This document shows positions 1 through 8,631 of a stretch of DNA of 64,000 nucleotides, one piece after another; position 1 is the stretch's first letter; each line of letters opens with the position of its first letter. The stretch covers positions 273,916 through 337,915 of the forward strand of contig NZ_CDBT01000008.1 in assembly GCF_000819765.1 (NCBI RefSeq), in the 5' to 3' direction. This DNA is from Aeromonas bivalvium (GTDB taxonomy: Bacteria > Pseudomonadota > Gammaproteobacteria > Enterobacterales > Aeromonadaceae). Below the pieces are notes generated by a model, which saw only the letters and a list, made by a program, of their open reading frames with translations, was not told the DNA's origin and did no database searches. Position numbers and translations under genes: made by a program.

Positions 1-1594
1 CGCGGCCAGCGTGCTTGGAGCCATAGAGCGCCTTGTCCGCCCGCTCGAATGCGTCGGAGGGTTGATCCCCCTCCTTGAACAGGGTGGCACCGATGGAGAT
101 GGTGATCTCGACCCTGGCATCGCGAAAACGGAACGGAATGCTCTTGATCGCCTTGCGCAGGTTCTCGAGAGGGGTTTCGAACTTGTCCGGATTGACGTTG
201 GGCAGCAGCACCACGAACTCCTCGCCGCCGAAGCGGGCGATGAAGTCGGTATCGCGCAGGGATTTTTGCAGCGCCTTGGCGACCACCTTGAGCGCCTTGT
301 CCCCCGCCATGTGGCCGTAGTTGTCATTGATCCCCTTGAAGTGATCTATGTCGATGATGGCCAGGCACAGGGGGGTGCGATAGCGCAGCCAGCGCTTGTA
401 TTCCAGCTCGAGCCGCTCATCCAGGGCCGCCCGGTTGTGGACCTGGGTCAGGCTGTCGAGGAACAGCTTGTGCTTCTGGATGGTGAGGCGCTTCTTGTAC
501 TCCGCCGTCTCCTCCTTCATCAGCCGCAGCTTGGCCTCCATGGTGGAGAGGCGGGTGATGAGGTGCAGCTCGCGGGCCGTCATGGCCTCGCGCTCCTTGA
601 GCAGCAGGCCGATGGCGGCCATGTGGTCGCTGATGGCCTGCTTGAGCGCCTCCGAGGAGTGGTGGCGGGTCAGGGTGTCATCGATGGCCTGGACCTCGTT
701 GTCCAGGGCCTGGCGGCTGGTCTGGCTTGCCTGCTGCAAGGCCCGCCCTTCATCCAGGGATTCGGTGAAGTTGAAATGGACCGAGGAGAGGCTCTCGTTG
801 AGGGCGGTCAGGAAGGCGCGCGAGCTCTTGCGCTCCTCGCGGGTGCCCTCGATGATGAGCTGGATCACCTGCAGGCAGGACTCTGCCAGCAGGGAGGGAT
901 CCATCCCCATCAGCAGCTGGCGGCGGATCTCTCCCAGGCTCTCCCCCACGGCGCCGGCAAAATCGAGCTCGGTGATGAGGCGCTGCAGCTCGTCGGCGAT
1001 GCGGTTGTAGACCTTGACGTCGAGGCTGGCGGCCTCGTCCGTTTCCTGGGTCACGCCATTGGCCCCCTTGTCGGCGGAGGTGCCATAAGGGGGGAGAGGC
1101 TGGCTGGGCAGCAGCTGGATCTTGATGGCCTGCTGGTAGAACTCCAGCAGCTGGGCGACCCGGCGCTGATGGTCGCTGAGGCCATAGCCGTTGGGGGCGG
1201 CCAGGAAGGCCTTGAGGGACTTGCGGGTCTCCTCCGGGAATCCCTTGAGGGACTTGAGCTGCCGGGAACCGAGTTCGATGGCGCTGGCGGTCAGGGTAAT
1301 AGACTCTTCCAGGGCCGTACTGTGCTGTTGCAGCAGCTTCTCGATGGCGGCGAGGTCGTTGTCCAGGCTGGTCAGGGAGGGTTGTCCCTCCAGCTTCTGC
1401 TTGAGACGGGCGAGCTTGTTGTCGAGTTCGCGATCATGGCCGCGGCAGGCCTGCATCAGCTTGGCGATAAACTGGATGCTGCGGCTGCGCTCGGCCTGGC
1501 TGCAGAGCACAGTTTCATCGAGCTCGAGTTGCTTGTGCTGGAGCGACTCCCTGAGTCTGGCCAGTTGCCCTGCTACGGCAGTGATGTCATTCAT
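1..1594 (-). CDS. GGDEF-domain diguanylate cyclase (3' end outside window)
   Basis: At least 531 residues are visible; the C-terminus runs off the left edge. The start at 1594 begins MNDITAVAGQLARL. Residues ~1-370 are helical and rich in Glu, Leu and Gln with coiled-coil character, and no transmembrane segment or periplasmic sensor is seen, so it is probably cytoplasmic. A GGDEF domain starts near residue 375 (DSLTQVHNRAAL) and carries an intact active-site motif GGEEF at ~456-460, so it should make cyclic di-GMP from two GTP. It lies 96 bp after a TPR gene with a decayed GGDEF domain and may be co-transcribed with it. The N-terminal input is unknown. Confidence 0.9.
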   Translation of the reverse strand, partial: MNDITAVAGQLARLRESLQHKQLELDETVLCSQAERSRSIQFIAKLMQACRGHDRELDNKLARLKQKLEGQPSLTSLDNDLAAIEKLLQQHSTALEESITLTASAIELGSRQLKSLKGFPEETRKSLKAFLAAPNGYGLSDHQRRVAQLLEFYQQAIKIQLLPSQPLPPYGTSADKGANGVTQETDEAASLDVKVYNRIADELQRLITELDFAGAVGESLGEIRRQLLMGMDPSLLAESCLQVIQLIIEGTREERKSSRAFLTALNESLSSVHFNFTESLDEGRALQQASQTSRQALDNEVQAIDDTLTRHHSSEALKQAISDHMAAIGLLLKEREAMTARELHLITRLSTMEAKLRLMKEETAEYKKRLTIQKHKLFLDSLTQVHNRAALDERLELEYKRWLRYRTPLCLAIIDIDHFKGINDNYGHMAGDKALKVVAKALQKSLRDTDFIARFGGEEFVVLLPNVNPDKFETPLENLRKAIKSIPFRFRDARVEITISIGATLFKEGDQPSDAFERADKALYGSKHAGR

Positions 1595-1689
1595 TGTTCA
1601 GGCTGCCCTGTTTGTTGTTATTGTCCATGGAGGTGGGATAGTCCTCTGTGGGCGAGGCCGACTCAGATCCCCAGCGATCCGCTATCTTG

Positions 1690-3957
1690 TCATCGATCAT
1701 CTGCGCCTCTCGTCCGTGACAGGCCAGGCCAGTTGATCCACTGTTTGTCGTGAGAAGAGTTTACTTTTACCAATCCCTTGTCAATCGCCATCAGGCAGCA
1801 TTGCCACACGTCACCGTTAAAAAACGCCGCCTGTTGGCAGTCGATCGCCGCCAGTTCCAGCCAGGCGCTCTGATTGGCTCGCTCGCTGAGCTGGGTCGCG
1901 CCCGCCAGGGCCAGGTAGCAGAGGTCGAACAGACCGAGGTGATCGAGGGCGCTGGCGGCCTTGGGCAGGAAGGGGTGGCTGACGATGCCAAGGCTGATGC
2001 GGCGATCCAGGGGCTGATCGCAGGGGAAGGCGGCGAGTTGTTCCAGCAGCTGCCTGGCCAGCTGATGCAGCTGGGCGACGTGGCGCTGGGGCACCACATA
2101 GAGCAGATGCCCCTCGCGCAGGTCATAGATGCGGCCATCGGTGGGGGTCAGCCCGGCCACATAGTCGCCAAAGGCGCTCTCTATCTCCCGTGCCAGCTGA
2201 TAGCCGTGGCGTTCCAGGTTGTTGGCCAGGAAGGGAACCCGGAACAGCAGGTAGTGCAGCTTGTCGTCGAACTCCCCCTCGGTCAGCTCATTGAGGTACC
2301 AGCGCTCCGATTTTTGCTGGCGCTTGGCCATCTCCCTGGGCCAGCGATTCATCAGGCGCTGCCAGTTGGCCAGGCCGCTGCGGGGTTCAATCAGCATGGC
2401 TTCGCCGAGAAAACGCGCCTGCTGGCGGGCACTCTTGAGCCGCAGCCAGAGGGTGAAGAAGAGGTAGATGAAGAAGGCGAGCAGTAGGCCCGAGATGACG
2501 CTCGACCAGAGGTAGCGTTCCTGCTGGTGGCGACTGTGATCCAGGCTCAGCTCCAGGGCCTTGATCTGCTGCTCCCGCTCGATCTGGCTGTAGTTGTCGC
2601 GGATCGCCTCCTGCTCCAGATCCACCTGCTGCTGGTTGATCCGCTCGCTCAGCTGGTGGAAGCGCTTGTAACTCTCCAGGGCCTGTTGCAGGTAGCCCTT
2701 CTGCTCATAGGCCAGGGAGAGCAGGCGGTAGATCTCGAGCTGGCGGCGCACGTCGTCTATCTGATTGGCCAGCTCCTGGGCCCCCTCCAGCTGCAGGATG
2801 GCGATGGCCGCCTCCTTCTGCTTGAGGTGCAGCTCCCCGAGCAGCAGCAGGGTATCGATCAGGGGCTCCTTGTCATCTCCCGCCCTGTGCGCCTGGCGGG
2901 CGGCGCTGAGATAGCTGCGGGCCAGGGGCAGGTTGCCGCTTTGCAGATAGGTCTTGCCTATCTCGTACTTGAGCTGGGCGACCCGGGTACGCTGGCTCCC
3001 TTCGTCCAGCAGATCCAGGGCATTGAAGAAGTAGACCAGGGCCATGTTCATGTCGCCCTGGTTGCGGTTGAGACTCGCCAGCACGCTCAGGGCCTGGCTG
3101 AGCAGTATGGGGTTGCCGAGGGCGTGAAAGTAGTTGGTGGCCTCGTTGGCGTATTGCAGCGCCTTATGGGGCTCCTGCTCCTCCTGATAGAGGTTCACTA
3201 TCTGGTTGGCGAGCAGGCCGAGGAAGAGGGGGTCGGCCAGGGGTCTGGCCTGTTGCTGGGCCGAGATGTAGTCGCCAAGGGCCAGTTGCGGCTGACCGAG
3301 GGCATGATAGAGGTCGCCGCTGACGGCATCGATCCAGGCCAGGGCCCTGATGTCGCCGGTGGCGTTTGCCCACTGCCGCGCCTCGGTGATCCGCTGCTTG
3401 GCCTCCTCGAACTGATGGGCCTGGATCTGATCGGTGGCGCGCAGCAGTCGGCTGTAGACCTGCAGTGGACTGTTCTGGAGTGTCCGCTCGTCGAGCAGGC
3501 GGGAGAGCTGGGCGCGCAGGGGGGCATTGTCCTGACCGGCTCCCAGCAGGTTCTGGTTGCGCAGCATCAGATAGAGGCTCTGGGCCTGCAGCTCTGGTTG
3601 CTGCTCCTTGCTGGCCAGGGTCAGGGCCTGCTGCAGGTCCTGCTGGGCCAGCTGGTATTGACCGAGCTGGATCAGGCACTCCCCCTTGAGCAGGTGGGCA
3701 CCGGTGGCCTGGGCTATGGTGCCGAAGGTGAGCATGGGTTCGCGGTAGCCATAGTCCTGGCGACTATTGATGATCTGCTTGGGATTGTTGGCCGTGCGGA
3801 CCAGGAAGGCGGAGGTGATCTGTACGCATCTGGCCGGATCGCTTTGCACCAGGGTCTGAGCCTGCTGGAGATCGATAGACAATTGATCCTTGGTCAGGTC
3901 CACGCTGGGAGCCGACAGGGAGGACATCATCATTGCCAGAAAAAACAGTTGATTCAT
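1690..3957 (-). CDS. TPR-repeat membrane protein with degenerate GGDEF-like C-terminal domain
   Basis: 755 residues. A hydrophobic N-terminus (MNQLFFLAMMMSSLS) looks like a signal peptide. Residues ~30-430 are a run of TPR-like helical hairpins, followed by a charged coiled coil and one transmembrane segment at ~482-502 (WSSVISGLLLAFFIYLFF). This places the TPRs in the periplasm. The cytoplasmic C-terminal domain has the outline of a GGDEF fold: SGLANW stands where TGLPNR is usual, and RISLGIV and LALAGA match later blocks. At the active-site hairpin it reads LREGHLLYVVP instead of GGDEF, so cyclase activity is not expected. It could be a nucleotide sensor or scaffold for the GGDEF protein encoded just downstream. 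The G9 tract upstream is described separately. Confidence 0.85.
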   Translation of the reverse strand: MNQLFFLAMMMSSLSAPSVDLTKDQLSIDLQQAQTLVQSDPARCVQITSAFLVRTANNPKQIINSRQDYGYREPMLTFGTIAQATGAHLLKGECLIQLGQYQLAQQDLQQALTLASKEQQPELQAQSLYLMLRNQNLLGAGQDNAPLRAQLSRLLDERTLQNSPLQVYSRLLRATDQIQAHQFEEAKQRITEARQWANATGDIRALAWIDAVSGDLYHALGQPQLALGDYISAQQQARPLADPLFLGLLANQIVNLYQEEQEPHKALQYANEATNYFHALGNPILLSQALSVLASLNRNQGDMNMALVYFFNALDLLDEGSQRTRVAQLKYEIGKTYLQSGNLPLARSYLSAARQAHRAGDDKEPLIDTLLLLGELHLKQKEAAIAILQLEGAQELANQIDDVRRQLEIYRLLSLAYEQKGYLQQALESYKRFHQLSERINQQQVDLEQEAIRDNYSQIEREQQIKALELSLDHSRHQQERYLWSSVISGLLLAFFIYLFFTLWLRLKSARQQARFLGEAMLIEPRSGLANWQRLMNRWPREMAKRQQKSERWYLNELTEGEFDDKLHYLLFRVPFLANNLERHGYQLAREIESAFGDYVAGLTPTDGRIYDLREGHLLYVVPQRHVAQLHQLARQLLEQLAAFPCDQPLDRRISLGIVSHPFLPKAASALDHLGLFDLCYLALAGATQLSERANQSAWLELAAIDCQQAAFFNGDVWQCCLMAIDKGLVKVNSSHDKQWINWPGLSRTRGADDR

Positions 3958-3977
3958 GGTATTGAGGGCCGCACGGG

Positions 3978-4038
3978 GGTGAGGGCATGTTATCCAAGCC
4001 CCCCCCCGTGAGTCCAGAGTTTACTGACAGATATGATA
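3978..4038 (-). promoter_or_regulatory. Possible promoter with a nine-G spacer tract upstream of the TPR gene
   Basis: In the 111-bp gap between queF and the TPR gene, the minus strand carries TGGACT, then an 18-bp spacer containing nine consecutive G (C9 at 3999-4007 on the plus strand), then TAACAT. Each hexamer matches the sigma-70 consensus at four of six positions. The tract is about 40 bp before the TPR start codon. The promoter assignment is inference; the homopolymer is seen directly. Confidence 0.35.
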
Positions 4039-4068
4039 CCGGTGTCATTGCCGTCAGCGTCCCCCTGC

Positions 4069-4917
4069 TTACTGCCGGATCAGGCGCAGGTTCTCGGCGG
4101 GTGCTTCCCAGTCGCTGCGAAACGGGTTGATGTCCAGGCCACCACGGCGGGTATAGCGGGCGTAGACGGTCAGCTGGCTCGGGCGGCAGAAGTGTTTGAG
4201 GTCGGTGAAGATCCGCTCGATGCACTGCTCGTGGAACTCGTTGTGCTGGCGAAACGAGATGAGATAGCGCAGCAGCTTCTCCCGATCCAGGCGCGGACCG
4301 CGATAGCGGATCACAACAGAGCCCCAGTCTGGCTGGTGGGTGACCAGGCAGTTGGACTTGAGCAGGTGGCTGTGCAGCGTCTCCTCCACCTCCTCGTCCC
4401 CGGCGGCGCCCGCCAGCAGGCCGGCATCAAATTCATACTCGTCCACCTCGATATCGAGGTCATCGATGCACTCCCCGGGCAGAGTGGCTATCCGGTGCGG
4501 CGCCTGTTCCAGGGGGAAGAGGGTGACCGCCACCGGGGCGCCGGCGCAGGCGCTCAGATCCTGGGTCAGCAGGTCGCGCACCGCCGCCATGCTGGCGCAA
4601 CGGGTCTGGTTGAAGGAGTTGAGGTAGAGCTTGAACGACTTGGATTCGATGAGGTTCGCGCTGCTGGCGGGCACGCTCACCTCTCCCAGGGCCACCATGG
4701 GTTTGCCCTTGTCATTGAGCCAGGAGAGCTCGTACAGGGTCCAGATGTCTGAGCCCTGGAACGGCAGGGGATCCGGCAGGGCGAGGTCGTCACGGTTGAG
4801 GCTGCGGGGCACGGGTTGCAGCAGCGCCGGGCTGTACTGGCTGATATAGGCGGACTGCTGGCCCAGGCTCAGGCCCTGCAGGGCTGCGGCATCCTGGTAT
4901 CTGTCTTGTTTGCTCAT
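4069..4917 (-). CDS. queF: NADPH-dependent 7-cyano-7-deazaguanine (preQ0) reductase
   Basis: 282 residues, the long bimodular type. It reduces preQ0 to preQ1 in queuosine tRNA modification. The substrate-site motif [16 protein letters not shown] lies at 91-106. The catalytic cysteine ([11 protein letters not shown]) falls at Cys190 with the proton-donor Asp197, the same numbering as Escherichia QueF. The gene diverges from syd with only 50 bp between start codons, as in Escherichia, where queF and syd are also neighbours. No defects seen. Confidence 0.97.
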   Translation of the reverse strand: MSKQDRYQDAAALQGLSLGQQSAYISQYSPALLQPVPRSLNRDDLALPDPLPFQGSDIWTLYELSWLNDKGKPMVALGEVSVPASSANLIESKSFKLYLNSFNQTRCASMAAVRDLLTQDLSACAGAPVAVTLFPLEQAPHRIATLPGECIDDLDIEVDEYEFDAGLLAGAAGDEEVEETLHSHLLKSNCLVTHQPDWGSVVIRYRGPRLDREKLLRYLISFRQHNEFHEQCIERIFTDLKHFCRPSQLTVYARYTRRGGLDINPFRSDWEAPAENLRLIRQ

Positions 4918-4967
4918 GGGATTGATGGTGCAATGGCGAATGTTGTCGCTAATTGTGAGGAATTTCG

Positions 4968-5516
4968 ATGCCGGATCAAGTCTTGTCTGCCCTGACGCAC
5001 TTTTTGTTGCGCTGGCAGCGGGAGGGGGAGGCGCGGCGCGGGCTGCCTCTGTGCCAGTGGGAGGCGGACTGGCGCTCCCCCTGCGAGCTGGGGGAGCCCA
5101 GCGGGGGACAGGTCGCCTGGCGGCCCCATGTTCGCCCCGAGCCCGCCGATTTCAGCGCCATGGAGGCGGCCCTCGAGCTGACCCTGCATCCGAGCGCCAG
5201 GCTCTGGTTCGGTCTGGGGTTCAGCCGGCCGCTGCCTTGCCTGTTCAAGGGGTTGCGCCTCGAATTGATCCTGCCCTGGAACGAGCAGGATCTCGACTTG
5301 CTGCGGGAGAACCTGATAGGCCACCTGCTGATGCTGCGCAAGCTGAAGCGGACCCCGTCGCTGTTTATCGCCACCACCCGCAACGAGATGACCCTCATCT
5401 CCCTGGACAATGAGACAGGCCAGGTGTGGCTGGAGTGGCTCGACTCGGGCCGCCGCCTCGCGCTGGCGCCCTCCCTGCCCGCTTTCCTTGCCCGGCTGGA
5501 AATCTTGCCTCACTGA
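4968..5516 (+). CDS. syd: SecY-interacting protein Syd
   Basis: 182 residues. Syd is a cytosolic protein that binds the SecYEG translocon and is thought to check its assembly. The sequence shows the typical Syd blocks ([10 protein letters not shown] near the N-terminus, [14 protein letters not shown] centrally, [19 protein letters not shown] late). The ATG at 4968 follows a GTGAGG ribosome site. The promoters of syd and queF must lie in the 50-bp divergent gap. Just past the stop codon there is a decayed second copy of the last codons, reported as a finding. Confidence 0.95.
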   Translation: MPDQVLSALTHFLLRWQREGEARRGLPLCQWEADWRSPCELGEPSGGQVAWRPHVRPEPADFSAMEAALELTLHPSARLWFGLGFSRPLPCLFKGLRLELILPWNEQDLDLLRENLIGHLLMLRKLKRTPSLFIATTRNEMTLISLDNETGQVWLEWLDSGRRLALAPSLPAFLARLEILPH

Positions 5517-5574
5517 GAGGTGTTCTGAATGAAGGGGGTCGTGTGAAGTGACTTTGGGGGAGAAGGGGCTTTCG

Positions 5575-5634
5575 CCCTGCCTGCTTTGCTCGCCCGGCTG
5601 GAGACCCGGCCCCATCGAGGGGTAATGTGACATC
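5575..5634 (+). pseudogene. Remnant resembling the 3' end of syd
   Basis: The stretch is aligned without gaps to 5473-5532, exactly 102 bp (34 codons) upstream, with roughly three quarters of bases matching. In the same frame it reads LPALLARLETRPHRGVM then stop, against [13 protein letters not shown] at the real Syd C-terminus. Several of the differences are at third codon positions. No upstream part of a second syd copy is present and there is no usable start. Confidence 0.5.
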
Positions 5635-5646
5635 GCCTGAAACGAG

Positions 5647-5675
5647 AAGGGCCTGGCCGCCATGGCCAGGCCCTT
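5647..5675. terminator. Bidirectional terminator between syd and the DUF2310 gene
   Basis: A perfect 12-bp stem (AAGGGCCTGGCC at 5647-5658 and GGCCAGGCCCTT at 5664-5675) with a five-base loop lies between two convergent genes. T-runs are short on both sides. Confidence 0.7.
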
Positions 5676-5702
5676 CTGCCATCTGCTTATTGCTGGCGCC
5701 CC

Positions 5703-6488
5703 TCAGTCCTTGAAATCCCAGGAGAGGTTGGAGACGAGTCGACAAGGATCGCACTTGAAGTCGAAGATCTCGTGCAGGGGGGCCTGGAGTGCCCAGTCAG
5801 CGCCGCAGCCCGGGCAGGGGCGCGCACGCTCCTCGGCGCCGCTCAGGCCGCCGACCCGATAGAGGTAGTAGTAGACGGGAATGCCGGTCAGGGCCTCGAG
5901 CCGCTGGCACAGATCCCGGCCGCGCCGGGCGAGGCGGCTGTCCGTCTCCCCTATTTCGTGCAGGGCCGCGTGTTCGGCGATGGAGCCGTTCATCTGCAGC
6001 TGATCGCAGGCCTCCCAATCCTCCTGCCACTTGATGACTTGCTTGTGATCGCCGTTGGCGAGTGCGGGCAGCCGATAGAGGGGGACGGGGGCGAAGTGAT
6101 CGCCGCAGCGCACCGGCGAGCAGCTGTGGAGGAAGCTGGTATAGAGCAGCAGCCAGCCGGGGCGGGCTTCGCCCTGGGGGCAGGGATCCGTGCTGTCGGA
6201 GAGCAGATCCATCCCTTGCAGTTGCAATTTGGGGGCCAGCAGACCGGCCTGGTGCAGCCTCTGCTCGGCCAGGGTCACCAGCTCGCTCTGGTTGTCCGGG
6301 TGCAGGCTGTCCTGCTCGGGGCAGACCACCCGGCTGATGAAATGACCATCGTGGATGCTGGTGGGAAACTCCCGGCCCAGGATCTGGCCCTGATAGCGCA
6401 GCATGTCGAGGTAGTTGACGATGGCGTCCTCGGCCTCGCCGAGGGAAGTGTCGCGATAGCATTCGAAGGTGAGTTCGAGAATATACAT
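5703..6488 (-). CDS. DUF2310 family Zn-ribbon-containing protein
   Basis: 261 residues, cytoplasmic, function unknown. The C-terminal part has two CxxC knuckles, CPGC at ~228-231 and CDPC at ~250-253, which fit a zinc ribbon; the N-terminal part starts MYILELTFECYRD. The family is annotated as possibly nucleic-acid binding, but nothing here proves that. The next upstream gene on the same strand starts from 6831 and ends at 6508, only 19 bp away, so the two are probably co-transcribed. Confidence 0.8.
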   Translation of the reverse strand: MYILELTFECYRDTSLGEAEDAIVNYLDMLRYQGQILGREFPTSIHDGHFISRVVCPEQDSLHPDNQSELVTLAEQRLHQAGLLAPKLQLQGMDLLSDSTDPCPQGEARPGWLLLYTSFLHSCSPVRCGDHFAPVPLYRLPALANGDHKQVIKWQEDWEACDQLQMNGSIAEHAALHEIGETDSRLARRGRDLCQRLEALTGIPVYYYLYRVGGLSGAEERARPCPGCGADWALQAPLHEIFDFKCDPCRLVSNLSWDFKD

Positions 6489-6507
6489 GGTGGATGCTGG
6501 GCCTGAT

Positions 6508-6831
6508 TTAGCGGGGCTGGGTCATGAGGGCAAGGAGGTGGTCCAGCTTCTGTTCGAGCCGCGCCAGCCGATCGCTCAGGCTCTGCAGGCTGGGGCCGTC
6601 CGCCTCCGGGGTGGCCGAGTCCGACTGCGCGCAAGGCGCCTGAACCTGCGTCTCCTGTGCCGGTTCAGCCTGGGGCGCCTTGAGCTGGGCCTGCTTCCAC
6701 TGGCTGAGGCCCTTGAGCAACTCGGCCATGGGGATGGGCTGGCTCAGCCGCGCCTTGATCATGGCGGTGGTAGGACTGATGCCGCGGGCCTTGAGCTCGC
6801 TGGCAATCTGATGTATTTCGCTGGACGACAT
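6508..6831 (-). CDS. Small protein with KfrA-like N-terminal helix-turn-helix and C-terminal coiled coil
   Basis: 107 residues from ATG at 6831, preceded by AGAGGAG at five bases. A longer reading to 6912 exists but has no ribosome site. Residues ~5-45 (IASELKARGISPTTAMIKAR) resemble the N-terminal DNA-binding helices of KfrA-type proteins, by eye only. The middle is Gln/Ala/Pro-rich and ~80-103 form a leucine-rich coiled coil. It may bind DNA, but no target is suggested by the sequence. Confidence 0.65.
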   Translation of the reverse strand: MSSSEIHQIASELKARGISPTTAMIKARLSQPIPMAELLKGLSQWKQAQLKAPQAEPAQETQVQAPCAQSDSATPEADGPSLQSLSDRLARLEQKLDHLLALMTQPR

Positions 6832-6948
6832 GAGGGCTCCTCTGGAGTCTTGGCCGGGGCGGCCCCTGGGCCGGGTTGGTGCGGGGCGGTTGACGCAGGC
6901 AGGGTAAGTCATGGGCTGGCGCTTGTCACTGCCCCGGCGAGCCCGGGG

Positions 6949-7179
6949 TCATTGGCGCAGCATCACATCGAGCTGATCTATGGTCTCGCTCCAGGCGGCA
7001 TCATCGCGCAGGGATTCGCGCAGAAAGCTGGCCTGGGACGCATTCCAGAAGGGGGCGTCCGCCAGCGCCATGCCATCGCGCAGGGTATGGCTGTCGATGA
7101 AGCGGCGCAGGCTGTCGGCATCGTTGGGCAGCCCCAGCTGGGCAAAGAGGGCGGGCATGTCGTGTACCATGGGGTCCAT
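6949..7179 (-). CDS. DUF2789 domain protein
   Basis: 76 residues spanning the whole DUF2789 pattern: MVHDMPALFAQLGLPNDADS, then ALADAPFWNASQASFLRE, then a short acidic helix. It is soluble and of unknown function. The start at 7179 has a strong ribosome site (AAGGAGAAGA). It sits among short minus-strand genes of unknown role. Confidence 0.85.
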   Translation of the reverse strand: MDPMVHDMPALFAQLGLPNDADSLRRFIDSHTLRDGMALADAPFWNASQASFLRESLRDDAAWSETIDQLDVMLRQ

Positions 7180-7259
7180 CTTTCTTCTCCTTGGTGCAAA
7201 TGCCTAGATTATAGCCGCCCCCTGCCTCGCTTCGTCCGGCGCCCCTTTCATCACTGGCG

Positions 7260-7562
7260 CTATCCCTCGCTCGGCAGCCGGTGGGGGGGCAGCTCGACCC
7301 CGGCTATCTTGAGCCCCTGCATGGTGAGGGTGCCAAGGTAGTGGCTCTCGCCATCGCTGCTGAATTCGAACTGGTAGCAGGTGAGCAGGCGCAGGGGGCG
7401 ATGGGCCAGCTGCCGATGGCTGCGGGCCACCGACAGCAGTTGCAGCTGATGCTGCTGGCAGTAGCGCCTCAGGTATTGCCAGGCCAGTTCGGCCTGACGA
7501 CGCTGGTGCCAGAAGGCGGATGCCAGCACAACCAGCAGCAGGATCCAGAGCAGTTCTTCCAT
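7260..7562 (-). CDS. DUF3301 family membrane-anchored protein
   Basis: 100 residues from ATG at 7562. One N-terminal transmembrane helix (LLWILLLVVLASAFW, ~4-18) is followed by a cytoplasmic domain with RRYCQQHQLQLL and a C-terminal GLKIAGVELPPHRL, the usual DUF3301 layout. Function unknown. The upstream gene ends 16 bp before, so the DUF3549 and DUF3301 genes form a transcription pair. Confidence 0.8.
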   Translation of the reverse strand: MEELLWILLLVVLASAFWHQRRQAELAWQYLRRYCQQHQLQLLSVARSHRQLAHRPLRLLTCYQFEFSSDGESHYLGTLTMQGLKIAGVELPPHRLPSEG

Positions 7563-7578
7563 GATGGGCTCCTTGCGG

Positions 7579-8631
7579 TCAGCCTGCCTTGAACAGGCGG
7601 CCGATGGCGCGGCTGACCGCCTCGCTTCGGGTCGGGCTGCGCAGGGTGGCGAGCACCTGAGGCCGCAACAGGGGCAGGGTGACCAGCTCGGCAAAGACCT
7701 GATTGAAGAAGGGGGTCGGCTGTTCGGCCAGTCGCTCGAGGAAGAGATCGAGCAGGGCGGGATCTTGCAGGTCCGGCCAGAGCCGGCCGGCGATGGCGAG
7801 CAGCAGGCTGGGGCTGGGGTGAGTCTCCAGCAGGGTCAACAGCTTGTTGATGCGCTGGCCGTTGCTGGCGGTGGCGGCGAAGGCGCGACACAGATAGGCC
7901 AGGGTCTCGGGATTGGGATGAGCCGACTCCTGCTCCCGGGCGATGCGCTCGAGCAGTGCCCCTTGCAGGGCAGGGGGCAGGGGGGCGCTCTCCAGGCTCT
8001 GGCACAGGGCGTGCAATGGCGCCTCGGGCAGGCGCGCCATGGCCTTGCACACCAGGGCCAGGTTGCTCTCCTGTTGCAGGCGCTCGGCGAGATCGGCAAA
8101 GCCCTGCAGGCCCAGCTGCTGCCAGCCCTCTTCACTGGGGGCGGCCAGATAGTGGCACAGAGCCTGATAGTAGCCGGAGGGCGCCTGTTCGAGCTGGCAT
8201 CCCAGCTTGGCGTGCAGGCTGGCCATCTTGGCCTCGGCCGGGCGGAAGGTGTAGGGGTTGTCTGCCAACCGCTTGGCGGTGGCATCGTCCAGCTCGCCGG
8301 TCAGCTTGTAGCCCAGGGTCTCGACCACCAGATCCATGAAGTGCTTGGGACCGGCGCTGACGAGCAGACCCCGCTCATCGAGGGCAAACTTGAGGAACCA
8401 GAGGTAGTGTTTCTCCTCGGCACGCTGGAAGAAGTGCACCGCGAGCCAGGCGTGTTGCTGCAGGGGCCAGGGGTAGGGGATGGCTTGCTGTTCGACGCGC
8501 ACGAACTCGGCGCTGTCGAGGGGGCGCACCTGGCGGCCCAGATCGAACAGTTGGAACTGGGTATCGGCCTGGGTCAGGAATTCGGTCAGGGTGTTGATGG
8601 CGGTCATGGTATGAAGAGGCTGATGGGTCAT
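7579..8631 (-). CDS. DUF3549 family protein
   Basis: 350 residues, soluble, function unknown, matching the DUF3549 family known from Vibrio, Shewanella and Aeromonas. Characteristic stretches are FDLGRQVRPL near residue 30, the Trp/His-rich QQHAWLAVHFFQ near 60, and helical repeats afterwards. A second in-frame ATG at 8607 (MTAINTLTEFLTQ) matches where many relatives begin, so the first eight residues are uncertain. It is the first gene of a pair with the DUF3301 gene and is divergent from yqcC. Confidence 0.85.
   Translation of the reverse strand: MTHQPLHTMTAINTLTEFLTQADTQFQLFDLGRQVRPLDSAEFVRVEQQAIPYPWPLQQHAWLAVHFFQRAEEKHYLWFLKFALDERGLLVSAGPKHFMDLVVETLGYKLTGELDDATAKRLADNPYTFRPAEAKMASLHAKLGCQLEQAPSGYYQALCHYLAAPSEEGWQQLGLQGFADLAERLQQESNLALVCKAMARLPEAPLHALCQSLESAPLPPALQGALLERIAREQESAHPNPETLAYLCRAFAATASNGQRINKLLTLLETHPSPSLLLAIAGRLWPDLQDPALLDLFLERLAEQPTPFFNQVFAELVTLPLLRPQVLATLRSPTRSEAVSRAIGRLFKAG

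Noticed and set aside
11-1753. A 580-codon plus-strand frame at the left edge
   Set aside because: The minus strand encodes a GGDEF protein with an intact GGEEF motif over the same bases; the plus frame is a shadow.
5520-5660. Attachment site of an integrated element at the syd 3' end
   Set aside because: The duplicated stretches are only 102 bp apart with no integrase gene or cargo between them, so at most this is a scar.
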